41,207 nt of DNA from Lachnospiraceae bacterium (GTDB lineage Bacteria > Bacillota > Clostridia > Lachnospirales > Lachnospiraceae). Each line of letters begins with the position of its first letter. The first letter of the stretch is position 1. Shown here piece after piece: positions 9,368 through 17,212 of the stretch. Made by a program: the position numbers and the translations under genes. The stretch lies in contig SVFJ01000022.1 of NCBI GenBank assembly GCA_015056925.1, forward strand, positions 1 through 41,207, in the 5' to 3' direction. The notes beneath the pieces were generated by a model. It did no database searches. It was given only the letters and a program-made list of their open reading frames with translations, and had not been told where the DNA came from.

Positions 9368-9853
9368 ATGGAAGCAAAGAAGAATTTATTAACACGTGAA
9401 GGCCTCAAGAAGTACGAGGACGAATTACATGATTTGAAGGTTGTTAAGAGAAGAGAAGTTGCGCAGAAGATTAAGGAAGCCAGAGAGCAGGGAGACTTAT
9501 CAGAGAACGCAGAGTATGATGCAGCAAAGGACGAGCAGCGTGATATCGAGGCTCGTATTGAAGAGTTAGAGACTATTTTAAAGAATGTTGAAGTTGTTGG
9601 TATGGAAGAGGATGTTACAGGAGATAAGGTAACATTCGGTCTTGTTGTTAAGGTTAAGGACAATGAGTTTGGCGATGAGATGGATTTCAAGATTGTTGGT
9701 GCAACAGAGGCTAACAGCTTGAAGGGTAAGATTTCTAACGAGTCACCACTTGGAAGAGCATTAATCGGTGCTAAGAAGGGTGATGTTGTAACAGTAGAGG
9801 CACCTGTAGGTGTAATTCAGTATACTATTTTGGATATTACAAAGCCTGAATAA
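9368..9853 (+). CDS. greA: transcription elongation factor GreA
   Basis: Rescues backtracked RNA polymerase by stimulating transcript cleavage through the secondary channel. The 161 residues match the family length. The N-terminal coiled coil (about 1-78) carries the tip motif GDLSENAEYDAAKDEQ, whose acidic residues place the catalytic metal. The C-terminal FKBP-like domain contains SPLGRALIGAKKGDVV. ATG at 9368 is preferred over 9359 because the AAAGGG site lies 9 bases before it. First gene of an apparent operon with lysS, driven by a perfect promoter. Confidence 0.96.
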   Translation: MEAKKNLLTREGLKKYEDELHDLKVVKRREVAQKIKEAREQGDLSENAEYDAAKDEQRDIEARIEELETILKNVEVVGMEEDVTGDKVTFGLVVKVKDNEFGDEMDFKIVGATEANSLKGKISNESPLGRALIGAKKGDVVTVEAPVGVIQYTILDITKPE

Positions 9854-9868
9854 GCTTTGATTTGACAG

Positions 9869-9892
9869 GTGATTGCAAGGGCAGTCGCTTTT
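9869..9892 (+). terminator. weak hairpin between greA and lysS
   Basis: An 8-bp stem with G-T pairs (9869-9876 with 9881-9888), AAGG loop and four T residues. It may reduce read-through from greA into lysS; its stability is modest. Confidence 0.4.
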
Positions 9893-9907
9893 GAAAGGAG
9901 TTTTATT

Positions 9908-11524
9908 ATGTCACAGGAACAGAACAATCAGAAGAATCAGAATCAGGAACAGGATTTGAACCAGCTCTTGAAGGTTCGTAGAGAGAAGTTAGCAAATCTT
10001 CAGGAAGCAGGAAAGGACCCGTTCCAGATTACAAAGTATGACCAGACTCATCATACAACAGAGGCTAAGGAGCTTTATCTTGCTCATGAGGAGAAGATTT
10101 TAGCAGGAAGACAGGAGCCGAATGTTGACGGATTAGATGAGGCAGAGGCAAAGGAAGTGCTCAATGCTGATTATAATGAAAGAAGAGCGATTATGGATGC
10201 AAGTCCGATTGAAGTGTCTATTGCCGGTCGTATGATGTTCAAACGTGTTATGGGTAAGGCTTCTTTCTGTAATATTCAGGATTTGAAGGGTAAGATTCAG
10301 GTATATGTAGCAAAGGATGCCATCGGCGAAGAGGCTTATGCGGATTTTAAGAAGTCAGATATTGGTGATATCTATGGTATCAAGGGCTATGTATTCAGAA
10401 CTAAGACAGGTGAAATCTCTGTACATGCAGTAGAGATGACTATGTTGACAAAGAGCTTACAGATTCTTCCTGAGAAGTTCCATGGTTTGACAGATACAGA
10501 TACACGTTACCGTCAGAGATACGTTGACCTTATCATGAACGATGAGAGCAGAAACGTATTTATCAAGCGTTCACAGATTATTCAGGAGATTCGTAAGTTC
10601 CTTGCAGAGCGTGACTTTATGGAAGTAGAGACTCCTATGTTGGTATCTAACGCAGGTGGTGCAGCTGCAAGACCATTCGATACACATTATAATGCTCTTG
10701 ATGAGGATGTTAAGCTTCGTATTTCTTTGGAGCTTTATTTAAAGAGATTAATTGTAGGCGGCTTAGAGCGTGTATATGAGATTGGTCGTGTATTCCGTAA
10801 TGAGGGTGTAGATACAAGACACAATCCTGAGTTTACATTGATGGAGTTATACCAGGCATATACAGATTATGAAGGTATGATGGAGTTAACAGAGTCTATG
10901 TTCAAGTACCTTGCTGAGAAGGTATGCGGTACATCAAAGATTATGTACAACGGTATTGAGATTGACTTTGGTAAGCCATTTGAGCGTATTACTATGATTG
11001 ACTGTATCAAGAAGTATACAGGCATTGACTTCGATACAGTAGAGACAGACGAAGAGGCTAAGGCTTTGGCTAAGGAGCATCATGTAGAGTTCGAGACACG
11101 TCATACAAAGGGAGATATTGTTAATCTCTTCTTTGAAGAGTTCTGTGAGAAGAATTTGATTCAGCCTACTTTCGTTATGGACCACCCGCTTGCGATTTCT
11201 CCGCTTACAAAGAAGAAGCCAAGCGACCCTACTAAGGTAGAGCGTTTTGAGTTATTTATCAATACATGGGAGATGTGTAACGCATACTCAGAGTTAAATG
11301 ACCCTATCGACCAGAGAGAGCGTTTTGCCGCACAGGATGCAGCTTTTGCAGCCGGTGACGAGGAAGCCAACCACACAGATGAGGACTTCTTGAATGCACT
11401 TAGCATCGGTATGCCTCCAACAGGTGGTATTGGTTATGGTATCGATAGACTTGTTATGCTGTTAACAGATTCTCAGGCGATTAGAGATGTATTGCTCTTC
11501 CCGACAATGAAGAGCTTGAATTAA
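9908..11524 (+). CDS. lysS: lysine--tRNA ligase, class II
   Basis: Charges tRNA-Lys with lysine. The 538-residue protein has the anticodon-binding OB fold (about 85-200) and the class II core with motif 2 ([20 protein letters not shown]) and motif 3 ([11 protein letters not shown]). The start at 9908 has AAAGGAG 7 bases before it. The first about 20 residues form a Gln/Asn-rich tail ([14 protein letters not shown]) not needed by the family, probably disordered. A mobile element has integrated about 45 bp after the stop, so the native terminator may have been displaced. Confidence 0.97.
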   Translation: MSQEQNNQKNQNQEQDLNQLLKVRREKLANLQEAGKDPFQITKYDQTHHTTEAKELYLAHEEKILAGRQEPNVDGLDEAEAKEVLNADYNERRAIMDASPIEVSIAGRMMFKRVMGKASFCNIQDLKGKIQVYVAKDAIGEEAYADFKKSDIGDIYGIKGYVFRTKTGEISVHAVEMTMLTKSLQILPEKFHGLTDTDTRYRQRYVDLIMNDESRNVFIKRSQIIQEIRKFLAERDFMEVETPMLVSNAGGAAARPFDTHYNALDEDVKLRISLELYLKRLIVGGLERVYEIGRVFRNEGVDTRHNPEFTLMELYQAYTDYEGMMELTESMFKYLAEKVCGTSKIMYNGIEIDFGKPFERITMIDCIKKYTGIDFDTVETDEEAKALAKEHHVEFETRHTKGDIVNLFFEEFCEKNLIQPTFVMDHPLAISPLTKKKPSDPTKVERFELFINTWEMCNAYSELNDPIDQRERFAAQDAAFAAGDEEANHTDEDFLNALSIGMPPTGGIGYGIDRLVMLLTDSQAIRDVLLFPTMKSLN

Positions 11525-11568
11525 TAAAGCTAGAAAAAATAAAGGTTTCAGATGGTTGAATGTAAAAA

Positions 11569-11595
11569 ATGCGACCGTCTTGCGACCGATTATAA
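11569..11595 (+). repeat. left att-like direct repeat of the integrated element
   Basis: 27 bp matching 19838-19864 at 23 positions. It contains two TGCGACC units spaced 11 bp (11570 and 11581) and ends TTATAA. The right copy has the same pair plus a third unit. Such helically phased repeats suit core-type binding by a tyrosine integrase. The exact crossover point is not visible. Confidence 0.65.
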
Positions 11596-11608
11596 GAGAA
11601 CACGTTCA

Positions 11609-11636
11609 AAAAGCACCTTTCGTATGAGGTGCTTTT
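11609..11636 (+). terminator. intrinsic terminator downstream of lysS
   Basis: A perfect 10-bp stem (11609-11618 with 11627-11636) with an 8-nt loop ending in T residues. It lies inside the left repeat of the element, so it may belong to the element rather than to lysS. Confidence 0.75.
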
Positions 11637-11662
11637 GATTTTAGAGTAATAACATGAAGAAT

Positions 11663-11697
11663 AAAACGGACACAGTTATATAACGTGTCCGTTTTTT
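11663..11697. terminator. bidirectional terminator between lysS and the first XRE gene
   Basis: An 11-bp perfect stem (11663-11673 with 11685-11695) with a self-complementary top (GTTATATAAC) and A/T runs on both sides. It would stop the leftward XRE transcript and rightward read-through from lysS. Confidence 0.85.
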
Positions 11698-11700
11698 ACG

Positions 11701-12015
11701 TTACTTGTTTTTTACCAAGTCGCTAACAAGTTCTTTGATATTTCTTAATTGAGAATCAGTTAATTTAGTTAAATCACGATATAGTAAATCCAATTCTTTT
11801 GGATTAGAAGAATCGAAGTTAAAGAAATCCATAGGGCTAATCTCTAAATATTCACAGATATAGAAAAAATTAGTCATAGAGGGATATGATTTTCCTGTTT
11901 CAATATTGTTGATATAACCTGGGTTTTGCCCAAGAGATAAACTCATATCACGGGCAGATATACCTTTAAGAGTACGTAATTGGGCAAGTCTATTGGAAAA
12001 ATTCTCCTCGTACAT
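11701..12015 (-). CDS. XRE-family helix-turn-helix regulator
   Basis: A 104-residue DNA-binding protein. The HTH covers about residues 5-60: NRLAQLRTLKGISARDMSLSL then the recognition region GQNPGYINNIETGKSYPSM. The C-terminal part (about 70-104) is a charged helix ending in KNK, perhaps for dimerization. ATG at 12015 is chosen over 12021 and GTG 12024 because GAGG then has 8-nt spacing. It is divergent from a strong promoter and flanked by an 11-bp inverted repeat in its own promoter region, suggesting autoregulation and control of the element's left genes. No protease or peptide-sensing domain is visible. Confidence 0.85.
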   Translation of the reverse strand: MYEENFSNRLAQLRTLKGISARDMSLSLGQNPGYINNIETGKSYPSMTNFFYICEYLEISPMDFFNFDSSNPKELDLLYRDLTKLTDSQLRNIKELVSDLVKNK

Positions 12016-12033
12016 TTTCATCACCTCATATCA

Positions 12034-12074
12034 TATTGTATCTAACGTGTATAATAAATATGATAGATACAATA
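12034..12074. promoter_or_regulatory. operator-like inverted repeat upstream of the XRE gene
   Basis: TATTGTATCTA (12034-12044) is the exact reverse complement of TAGATACAATA (12064-12074), centre-to-centre 30 bp (about three helical turns). It sits between the XRE start and the divergent promoter and is a natural binding site for the XRE protein. Confidence 0.6.
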
Positions 12075-12085
12075 CGATAATTTGA

Positions 12086-12114
12086 TTGATGTGACGGAAA
12101 TAATCTGATATAAT
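12086..12114 (+). promoter_or_regulatory. sigma-A promoter, divergent from the XRE gene
   Basis: TTGATG (12086-12091), 17-bp spacer, extended TGA-TATAAT (12106-12114). It lies 12 bp after the inverted repeat and would drive the small ORF at 12185 and the secreted protein gene. Confidence 0.7.
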
Positions 12115-12184
12115 TTGTAATATGAAGGAAATAAAATGACTTTTTAATGTTAGGGGTAGTATAACAAGAAAGGAGTCGTAAATT

Positions 12185-12229
12185 ATGGAGAGTAGTTTAT
12201 TTGTGTACTATTTAAAAATTGCTTGCTGA
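12185..12229 (+). CDS. possible 14-residue leader peptide
   Basis: ATG at 12185 has an excellent site (AAAGGAG, 9-nt spacing) but the frame encodes only MESSLFVYYLKIAC before TGA. It lies between a strong promoter and the secreted-protein gene. It could be a translated leader or a small bioactive peptide; a chance ORF is also possible. Confidence 0.35.
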   Translation: MESSLFVYYLKIAC

Positions 12230-12291
12230 AATTGAGTTATAGATAGTAAGTATACTTGATAGTTTGATTTTATTTTCTAGGAGGAATTAAG

Positions 12292-13143
12292 ATGATGTGT
12301 ATTTTTAGAATGAAAAAAGTAATGACAATAGTATTAACTATATTACTTATATTTGGAATGTCTGTGAGTGCTTCTGCTGAAGAAGAGTATAAAATAACAG
12401 GACTAGGTGGTGGAGTAATGTTTTCTGGTACATATGAGGAGTGCCAGACGTACAGGCAATTCTTTCCAATAAAATACAGACATTGTGGTGGTTCATATGA
12501 AATAGATGATGGAACTGCTACAATTGTATTGTATGGTTTTGGAGGGGACAACCGTATTAGATTTGATTTTAAAACAATGAAGATGAAATGGATTGATAAT
12601 ACCTATTGGAATATAACATATAATGGTCCTTTAGACTATGACTATTTAGAATCAACATATTCATTTACAGATGATGCAATTAATGCGTTTTGTCCAGAAT
12701 TTGCGGCAACACATATACTAATTCCAGAAAATGCACCAGATAATTTTGTGAGTGTATTAGAAAAAGTGAAGGGTGCAAAAGCTAAGGTATATCCTGCAGT
12801 ACAATTAGAAACTAATACTTTGAATGTTGAATTATATGAAACATTTAACGAGATAGACTATGCGAATAGATATCCAGAGGTTGTTGCTATACTGGGAGCA
12901 GACAAACTAACATTATGGTCACACTATATAAATTATGGTAAAGCAGAGGGAAGAATTGCTCTTTTTGATGTTAATAGTGATAATACATCTGAATCTTATG
13001 AAACTTTTGATTATGAAGACTATGCAAGTAGATATGCAGATGTAAAGGAAGCATTTGGACTGGATAAAGAAGCATTGTGGAATCACTATTGTATGCACGG
13101 AATTAAGGAAGGCAGAATAGCTAATTTTGATAATCAAGGTTAA
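12292..13143 (+). CDS. secreted cargo protein with two C-terminal EGR repeats
   Basis: A 283-residue exported protein of unknown function. A signal peptide with a cleavage site after SASA lies near residue 29; translation could also begin at the Met of MKKVMTIV, seven codons into this reading. Residues about 30-170 are beta-rich and include CQTYRQFFPIKYRHCGG, where a pair of Cys may form a disulfide. Two about 45-residue repeats follow (about 185-228 and 240-281): each starts YETF, has YANRYPEV or YASRYADV, a leucine helix and ends HY...GxxEGRIA. Such repeats occur in clostridial surface proteins. AGGAGG precedes the start. It forms a cargo pair with the next lipoprotein gene. Confidence 0.8.
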   Translation: MMCIFRMKKVMTIVLTILLIFGMSVSASAEEEYKITGLGGGVMFSGTYEECQTYRQFFPIKYRHCGGSYEIDDGTATIVLYGFGGDNRIRFDFKTMKMKWIDNTYWNITYNGPLDYDYLESTYSFTDDAINAFCPEFAATHILIPENAPDNFVSVLEKVKGAKAKVYPAVQLETNTLNVELYETFNEIDYANRYPEVVAILGADKLTLWSHYINYGKAEGRIALFDVNSDNTSESYETFDYEDYASRYADVKEAFGLDKEALWNHYCMHGIKEGRIANFDNQG

Positions 13144-13201
13144 TGTTTTTGAAAGTGTGTAGATAAAAATTAAATTTGATGAATGTGAAAGGATGATTAC
13201 G

Positions 13202-14149
13202 ATGAAACGAAGAATACCATTTATATTATTGGGTTGTATGTTTGTATTGGGGGTATCTGGGTGTGGACACGAACATACATGGAAAGAGGCTGATTGTAGC
13301 GTACCTAAGACTTGCGTGGAATGTGGAGAAACAGAAGGAGAAGCTTTAGGTCACAATTGGAAAGAGGCTAATTGTAGCGTACCTAAGACTTGTGTAGAGT
13401 GTGGAGAAATAGAAGGGGATGCTTTAGGCCATAATTGGCTAGAAGCAACTTGTAGTACACCAAAAACATGTAGTGTTTGTGGAGAAAACGAGGGAGAAGT
13501 TTTAAAACATACTTTAATAGACGCGAACTATCAACAACCTGCTACATGTACCATATGTGGAGAAACTGAGGGTGAGCCATTGCAAGCCACCGAATTTAGC
13601 ATAGCAAAGGGTGCTGAATTAGATACTGTGTATGACTTCGAAATTCCTTGCTATGATGATGAAACTCAAACAACTATAGCAAAAATAGTATTCTCAAATT
13701 ATCAGATTTTTGACTCGGATGATTCTCATCCTGCAAAAGAGGGATATGAATGGAAGACTGTTGATATATCTTTTGTAGTAGGGGATGAAAACGCTGCAGT
13801 ATATGGTTATTTATTGGGAGGGATATGGGTTTCTGATTATTATTGGGCTGATGGTTGGACAGACATTGAAGGAGGACAAAAATTTATAGTTAATTATTAT
13901 GGTATTGATTATCCCGAATGCCAATATATTTATGAATTCAATAATAGCCTTTGGACTAATGAAGAGAAATATGGCTGGCCAGTTACATTGACTAGGTCAT
14001 ATAAGGTTAGTGTATTAATGCCAAAAGATGCTGATGGATTTATGTTTGGTTTTTCTGATGCTCAGAGTAATTTTTGGGATGTAGAAGAGGAAGATGATTA
14101 TTGGAATCAGATTGCCTCGGAAGATTATATTTATTTTCGCTTTGAATAG
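13202..14149 (+). CDS. lipoprotein with four Cys/His/Trp-rich repeats
   Basis: A 315-residue predicted lipoprotein: signal peptide and lipobox VSGC put a diacylglyceryl anchor on Cys21. Residues about 22-130 hold four about 28-residue repeats, each with an N-terminal His-Thr/Asn-Trp start, a Cys before PKTC, then CGE and EGE. Each repeat has three Cys (CSVPKTC, then C), a pattern of clostridial surface proteins that might bind metal. Residues about 135-315 form a beta-rich acidic domain, rich in aromatic residues, with no catalytic motif recognised. GAAAGG is 9 bases before the ATG at 13202; the ATG at 13193 is too close to it. AT-rich codon use marks it as accessory. Confidence 0.78.
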   Translation: MKRRIPFILLGCMFVLGVSGCGHEHTWKEADCSVPKTCVECGETEGEALGHNWKEANCSVPKTCVECGEIEGDALGHNWLEATCSTPKTCSVCGENEGEVLKHTLIDANYQQPATCTICGETEGEPLQATEFSIAKGAELDTVYDFEIPCYDDETQTTIAKIVFSNYQIFDSDDSHPAKEGYEWKTVDISFVVGDENAAVYGYLLGGIWVSDYYWADGWTDIEGGQKFIVNYYGIDYPECQYIYEFNNSLWTNEEKYGWPVTLTRSYKVSVLMPKDADGFMFGFSDAQSNFWDVEEEDDYWNQIASEDYIYFRFE

Positions 14150-14167
14150 TATTATTGAAAAAAGAAA

Positions 14168-14231
14168 GATGAAGTGTTTCCATGAGTGCTAGAAAAATTA
14201 GACTAACATTCTGGGGGCGCTTCATCTCTTT
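14168..14231. terminator. terminator-like hairpin between convergent genes
   Basis: A 14-bp stem including several G-T pairs (14168-14181 with 14213-14226) with a long loop and T-rich ends (CTTTTT on +). It lies between the lipoprotein gene (+) and the second XRE gene (-), which converge. Confidence 0.5.
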
Positions 14232-14234
14232 TTG

Positions 14235-14786
14235 TCATTCGGAAATAAGATTCTCTAGTTGACTTGAGATATCTGAATTATTGTTTAGTACAGATTCTTC
14301 AATTATGTAAAAAGAAGCATAATTGTCATAGTTATCTTTTTCGATTTCTTTAATGAATTCCTCATTAGCTTGGTTTATCCAGTTCTCTCTTATTTCTTTT
14401 GGCATCTCGGAAGTGCTTTTTGCTAGTGAGATTTGCCTTAAGTAGTTATAGAAGGAAGAGTTTATCTCTATAAGAGGAATGTGAATTTTTTTTGCATTAA
14501 AATTAATACTGTTACATTTTTTGAATTTGTAGTGTATGTATTTCGTTAATGTATCGATTAAATCAATTCCGCCTTCGCCTTTGCAAAGGTAATCAAGTGA
14601 GACATTATAATGATTAGCAATAGCGATTAAGTTAACAGAAGTTAAGCTACCGCCTTTTTCGATTTTGCTTATATTGTTTTGATTACATTTTATTGCATTT
14701 GCTAAATCATATTGAGTTTCGTTATTTTTTTTTCTAAGCTCTTTTATTCTTAATCCTATTGCTTCAGGACTTGTTTTTATATCCAT
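14235..14786 (-). CDS. XRE-family regulator with C-terminal domain
   Basis: A 183-residue protein. The HTH covers about residues 9-65 (GLRIKELRKKNNETQYDLANAI then NQNNISKIEKGG). The remaining 115 residues are mostly helical and charged (EEFIKEIEKDNYDNYASFYIIEE), without a named domain. It is divergent from the transfer operon, and its start is about 25 bp from a -35 of the rightward promoter, so it probably represses that operon and itself. AAAGGAG precedes the ATG at about 11 nt. Confidence 0.85.
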   Translation of the reverse strand: MDIKTSPEAIGLRIKELRKKNNETQYDLANAIKCNQNNISKIEKGGSLTSVNLIAIANHYNVSLDYLCKGEGGIDLIDTLTKYIHYKFKKCNSINFNAKKIHIPLIEINSSFYNYLRQISLAKSTSEMPKEIRENWINQANEEFIKEIEKDNYDNYASFYIIEESVLNNNSDISSQLENLISE

Positions 14787-14810
14787 TAGTGGTTTTTCTC
14801 CTTTGTTTTA

Positions 14811-14838
14811 TTGAAAGTAGTGATTGTTACTATATAAT
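14811..14838 (+). promoter_or_regulatory. candidate promoter of the transfer-replication operon
   Basis: TTGAAA (14811-14816), 16-bp spacer, TATAAT (14833-14838). It lies in the divergent region after the second XRE gene, and would be its regulated target. Confidence 0.6.
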
Positions 14839-14924
14839 TAGTAGTATACAGTATGTTGAGATGGTGTTCAATATCTGATTGTGATTTTAATATATCTATT
14901 AGGAATAAATAAGGAGATTTTACA

Positions 14925-14957
14925 TTGCTTATAGATATTAATATAATTGGATTATAG
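14925..14957 (+). CDS. possible 10-residue leader peptide
   Basis: TTG at 14925 has AAGGAG (14911-14916) at 8-nt spacing and encodes MLIDINIIGL before TAG. It lies in the leader of the transfer operon, about 60 bp before its first gene. A tiny translated leader (for attenuation) is possible but unproven. Confidence 0.3.
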   Translation: MLIDINIIGL

Positions 14958-15018
14958 GAAGCGCAACCGAAAATAGACAGCTCTGATATCGAGGGATGTC
15001 GGGAAGGAGGAAAAAAGT

Positions 15019-15249
15019 ATGCAGGTTAAATTAGTAGGCATTCAACAAGTTAATTTCACTAACAATAATGGTGAGACAATCAATGGTACTAATATCTTCT
15101 GTGCCTTTAAGGATGAGAATGTCGAAGGACATAGAACAGAGAAGTTCTTCCTTAAGGATGGAATCGAGTTACCAGATTGCAAGATTAATGATACCATCGA
15201 AATCTCTTTTAACATGAAGGGCAAGGTTGAGATGATATACAAGGCTTAA
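15019..15249 (+). CDS. small beta-rich protein, possible ssDNA-binding protein
   Basis: A 76-residue protein opening the transfer-replication operon. Its pattern is almost wholly beta strands: QVKLVGIQQVNF, GTNIFCAFKDE, RTEKFFLKDG and a final strand FNMKGKVEMIY. This size and pattern suit a small OB-fold ssDNA-binding protein such as those of rolling-circle plasmids and filamentous phage (gpV-like), which would protect the displaced strand produced by Rep. That assignment is inference; I do not recognise a signature. AAGGAGG is 7 bases upstream of the ATG. A hairpin follows. Confidence 0.75.
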   Translation: MQVKLVGIQQVNFTNNNGETINGTNIFCAFKDENVEGHRTEKFFLKDGIELPDCKINDTIEISFNMKGKVEMIYKA

Positions 15250-15280
15250 TTCGATATGTATATACTACAAAGGTGGCATA

Positions 15281-15301
15281 GGGAGGAACAATATTCCTCC
15301 C
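15281..15301 (+). terminator. hairpin after the first operon gene
   Basis: Perfect 8-bp stem (15281-15288 with 15294-15301), 5-nt loop, then a weak T-rich tract. It could partly terminate or stabilize the transcript so that the first gene is made in excess. Confidence 0.5.
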
Positions 15302-15331
15302 GTTGTTTCACAGGATAAGGAGATAGAATAT

Positions 15332-15712
15332 ATGAATAAAAATAAAAAAATAAAACTTATGAAATGTTATATTCTTATGAGTGAAGCCATTAGGGGATGT
15401 GGGGACAGTTGCTTGCAAAGTAATAAATTGTTTGAAATAAGACAGTATTGTAATCAGCTTCCAGAGGATACATACAAGAAAATTGAAGTGTTTGTAGCAG
15501 AAAACATTCGTCCTATGGTTTATGATGTTGATTATTTTTCATTTTTGAAAAATGAGCAGTATGGGGCGTTTGATGAAAATAACCATTTTATCATTGATAG
15601 TGACCGCTCGCTTGAAGATGTTGCTTTTAAAAAGTATTTTCATGTTCAAGAATTGCTTGAGAAATTAAATAAATTTGCATCGGAAGAATTGCACTTAAAC
15701 TGTGATTGCTAG
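15332..15712 (+). CDS. hypothetical protein of the transfer operon
   Basis: A 126-residue soluble protein I do not recognise. It is helical and Cys-containing: CYILMSEAIRGCGDSC near the N-terminus and a C-terminal HLNCDC. It lies between the possible ssDNA-binding protein and the two-TM protein, with AAGGAG before the ATG, and may be an element-specific accessory protein. No catalytic motif is evident. Confidence 0.65.
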   Translation: MNKNKKIKLMKCYILMSEAIRGCGDSCLQSNKLFEIRQYCNQLPEDTYKKIEVFVAENIRPMVYDVDYFSFLKNEQYGAFDENNHFIIDSDRSLEDVAFKKYFHVQELLEKLNKFASEELHLNCDC

Positions 15713-15774
15713 GTATAATTTGTGCTAATTAAAGTGGAAGTGTCATTTCTTTTGGGTTCAAGAAAGGTAAAAGA

Positions 15775-16371
15775 ATGAATAATAAAGAATATAATGAACA
15801 CAGGCATAACAGAAAGAAACAGCAATATAGATTTGCTCTTGGATTTCAACAGTTTATAAATTATCCTGCAATGAACTTGTTATGGGGATTTTTTGCAGTA
15901 GGAATTATGTTTCTGGTAGCAGGTGAGAAAAAACTTATTTCCAATATAGAAATACATCCAATGTTTATTTCAAAATTTTATGCATGTATGCAAGCTATCT
16001 CGATTGTATTTCCTATTATTTGTGCAATAGGAATTATTCAGTTTATTGGATTCTGTTTTTCTATTCGAGATGAGGCGGATATGGAACTTGTTTTTGGTGA
16101 TAAGCGAGATGTTAAAAACCTACCGCCAATACTCGTGTATAAGAAAAAAGATAGGAAATCTGGAGTAATTAAAAGAGAATTTTATACCACTATTCCTATG
16201 GAACGATGGCAGGAAAAGAAAGAAGCCATTTGTGATAGAATGGATATTCATTTAGTTGGTGACATTACCTATGGTGGCAGAAAAAAGAACAAGGGGTATC
16301 GAATATATTTTGAATCTGCGAAAGGCAGGAAAGTAAAAGAAAGAGGTGCATTGTATGACGATACCTTCTGA
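15775..16371 (+). CDS. two-TM protein, N-terminal half of a split TcpA/FtsK-like coupling protein
   Basis: A 198-residue protein with a charged N-terminus, then two hydrophobic segments (about residues 33-50 and 72-96) and a basic cytoplasmic tail (about 97-198). The next gene is an FtsK-like ATPase lacking membrane segments, and the two ORFs overlap. In Tn916-type elements these functions are one protein of about 450 residues (Orf21/TcpA), which equals 198 + 252 here. I infer that this is the membrane anchor of a two-piece coupling protein. The tail may contact the ATPase. Confidence 0.75.
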   Translation: MNNKEYNEHRHNRKKQQYRFALGFQQFINYPAMNLLWGFFAVGIMFLVAGEKKLISNIEIHPMFISKFYACMQAISIVFPIICAIGIIQFIGFCFSIRDEADMELVFGDKRDVKNLPPILVYKKKDRKSGVIKREFYTTIPMERWQEKKEAICDRMDIHLVGDITYGGRKKNKGYRIYFESAKGRKVKERGALYDDTF

Positions 16372-17113
16372 TAAATTATTGATTGGATATGATTATGATG
16401 CGTGGTATGGATATTCTAAAAAAGTGCCTGTATGTGTGGATGTAAGCACAAAGAATAATTCTCAAACGCTTATTTGCGGAATGAGTGGAAGTGGGAAGAG
16501 CTATCTTACAAATCAGTATTTCGCTCGTATATGCTTGCATGGTGGAACGGATTCGATGGTATATTTCGCCGACTTTAAACAGGATGATTCCTTTAGTCAT
16601 TTGAGAGACTGTCCTAGATATTATCCTTATGATAAGACGATTGAGGCATTAGATGAGGTATATGATATTATGCACAAGCGTCAATGCGGAGAAGATACTT
16701 CAAGAAATTTTGTAACACTTGTATGGGATGAATACCTGGCTAACATTCTAGCACTTCTCGGCTCGGAGAAAAAGAAAGCGGAAGTAATTATGCATAAGGT
16801 ATCAGAGATGTTGATGCTCGGCAGAAGTCTTGCTGTGAGGCTTGTGATTACTTGTCAGCGCCCAGATGCAACTGCGTTCCCTACTGGTTCAAGACTCAAT
16901 TTTGGCGTGATCATCATAGTAGGTGCGACCTTAGAGAGCATATACTCTATGCTCATGCCAAAAGAGTTGATAGATAAGGTGGGAAGTCGTGAATTTCATA
17001 CAGGCGAAGGTATTATGTTATGGCAGGGTTCAGAATTGAGATTTATAAAAGTGCCAGTAATAAGGGATGAAGAGAAAATGAAGGCAATATGCATCGATGC
17101 ACTTACACGATAA
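16355..17113 (+). CDS. FtsK/SpoIIIE-type DNA-pumping ATPase (TcpA-like)
   Basis: A 252-residue RecA-like motor of the FtsK/HerA superfamily. Walker A is GMSGSGKS (residues 42-49), the post-Walker strand VYFADFKQDDSF (about 69-80) matches the FtsK DPK region, Walker B ends VWDEY (Asp125, Glu126), and ITCQRPDAT is the sensor strand. There is no gamma DNA-recognition domain. ATG at 16355 is used since AAGAGG lies 8 bases upstream (a GTG at 16346 is closer). It overlaps the anchor gene by 17 bp in another frame. Related to TcpA coupling proteins of Tn916-like elements. Zot of filamentous phages was considered but the sensor motif fits FtsK better. Confidence 0.88.
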   Translation: MTIPSDKLLIGYDYDAWYGYSKKVPVCVDVSTKNNSQTLICGMSGSGKSYLTNQYFARICLHGGTDSMVYFADFKQDDSFSHLRDCPRYYPYDKTIEALDEVYDIMHKRQCGEDTSRNFVTLVWDEYLANILALLGSEKKKAEVIMHKVSEMLMLGRSLAVRLVITCQRPDATAFPTGSRLNFGVIIIVGATLESIYSMLMPKELIDKVGSREFHTGEGIMLWQGSELRFIKVPVIRDEEKMKAICIDALTR

Positions 17114-17121
17114 CAAACAGA

Positions 17122-17136
17122 GGCGGTGGCGGTGGC
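17122..17136 (+). repeat. tandem GGCGGT repeats, possible Rep-binding iterons
   Basis: GGCGGT occurs twice and GGC a third time (17122-17136), about 20 bp before the origin hairpin. GTGGC at 17132-17136 also pairs with GCCAC at 17140-17144. Tandem repeats next to the hairpin are the usual Rep-recognition sites of CRESS-type origins; binding here is inferred. Confidence 0.45.
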
Positions 17137-17157
17137 GAAGCCACAAGCCTTCCGCAA

Positions 17158-17186
17158 CAGGGGTGGCTTAGTATTACCCAACCCTG
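17158..17186 (+). other. predicted rolling-circle origin: hairpin with TAGTATTAC loop
   Basis: CAGGGGTGG (17158-17166) pairs with CCAACCCTG (17178-17186), 8 of 9 pairs, around the 11-nt loop 17167-17177 (CTTAGTATTAC). The loop ends in TAGTATTAC (17169-17177), the origin nonanucleotide of several circoviruses and one base from the geminivirus TAATATTAC. In those viruses Rep nicks between T7 and A8, here between 17175 and 17176. Location on the rep strand, directly upstream of a CRESS Rep, supports the call. Confidence 0.85.
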
Positions 17187-17212
17187 CACAAACATGTGCA
17201 CTCCTTGTATTT

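Noticed and set aside
11609-11636. Native lysS terminator
   Set aside because: It is inside the left repeat, so on the inferred boundaries it belongs to the element; kept as a terminator without claiming its origin.
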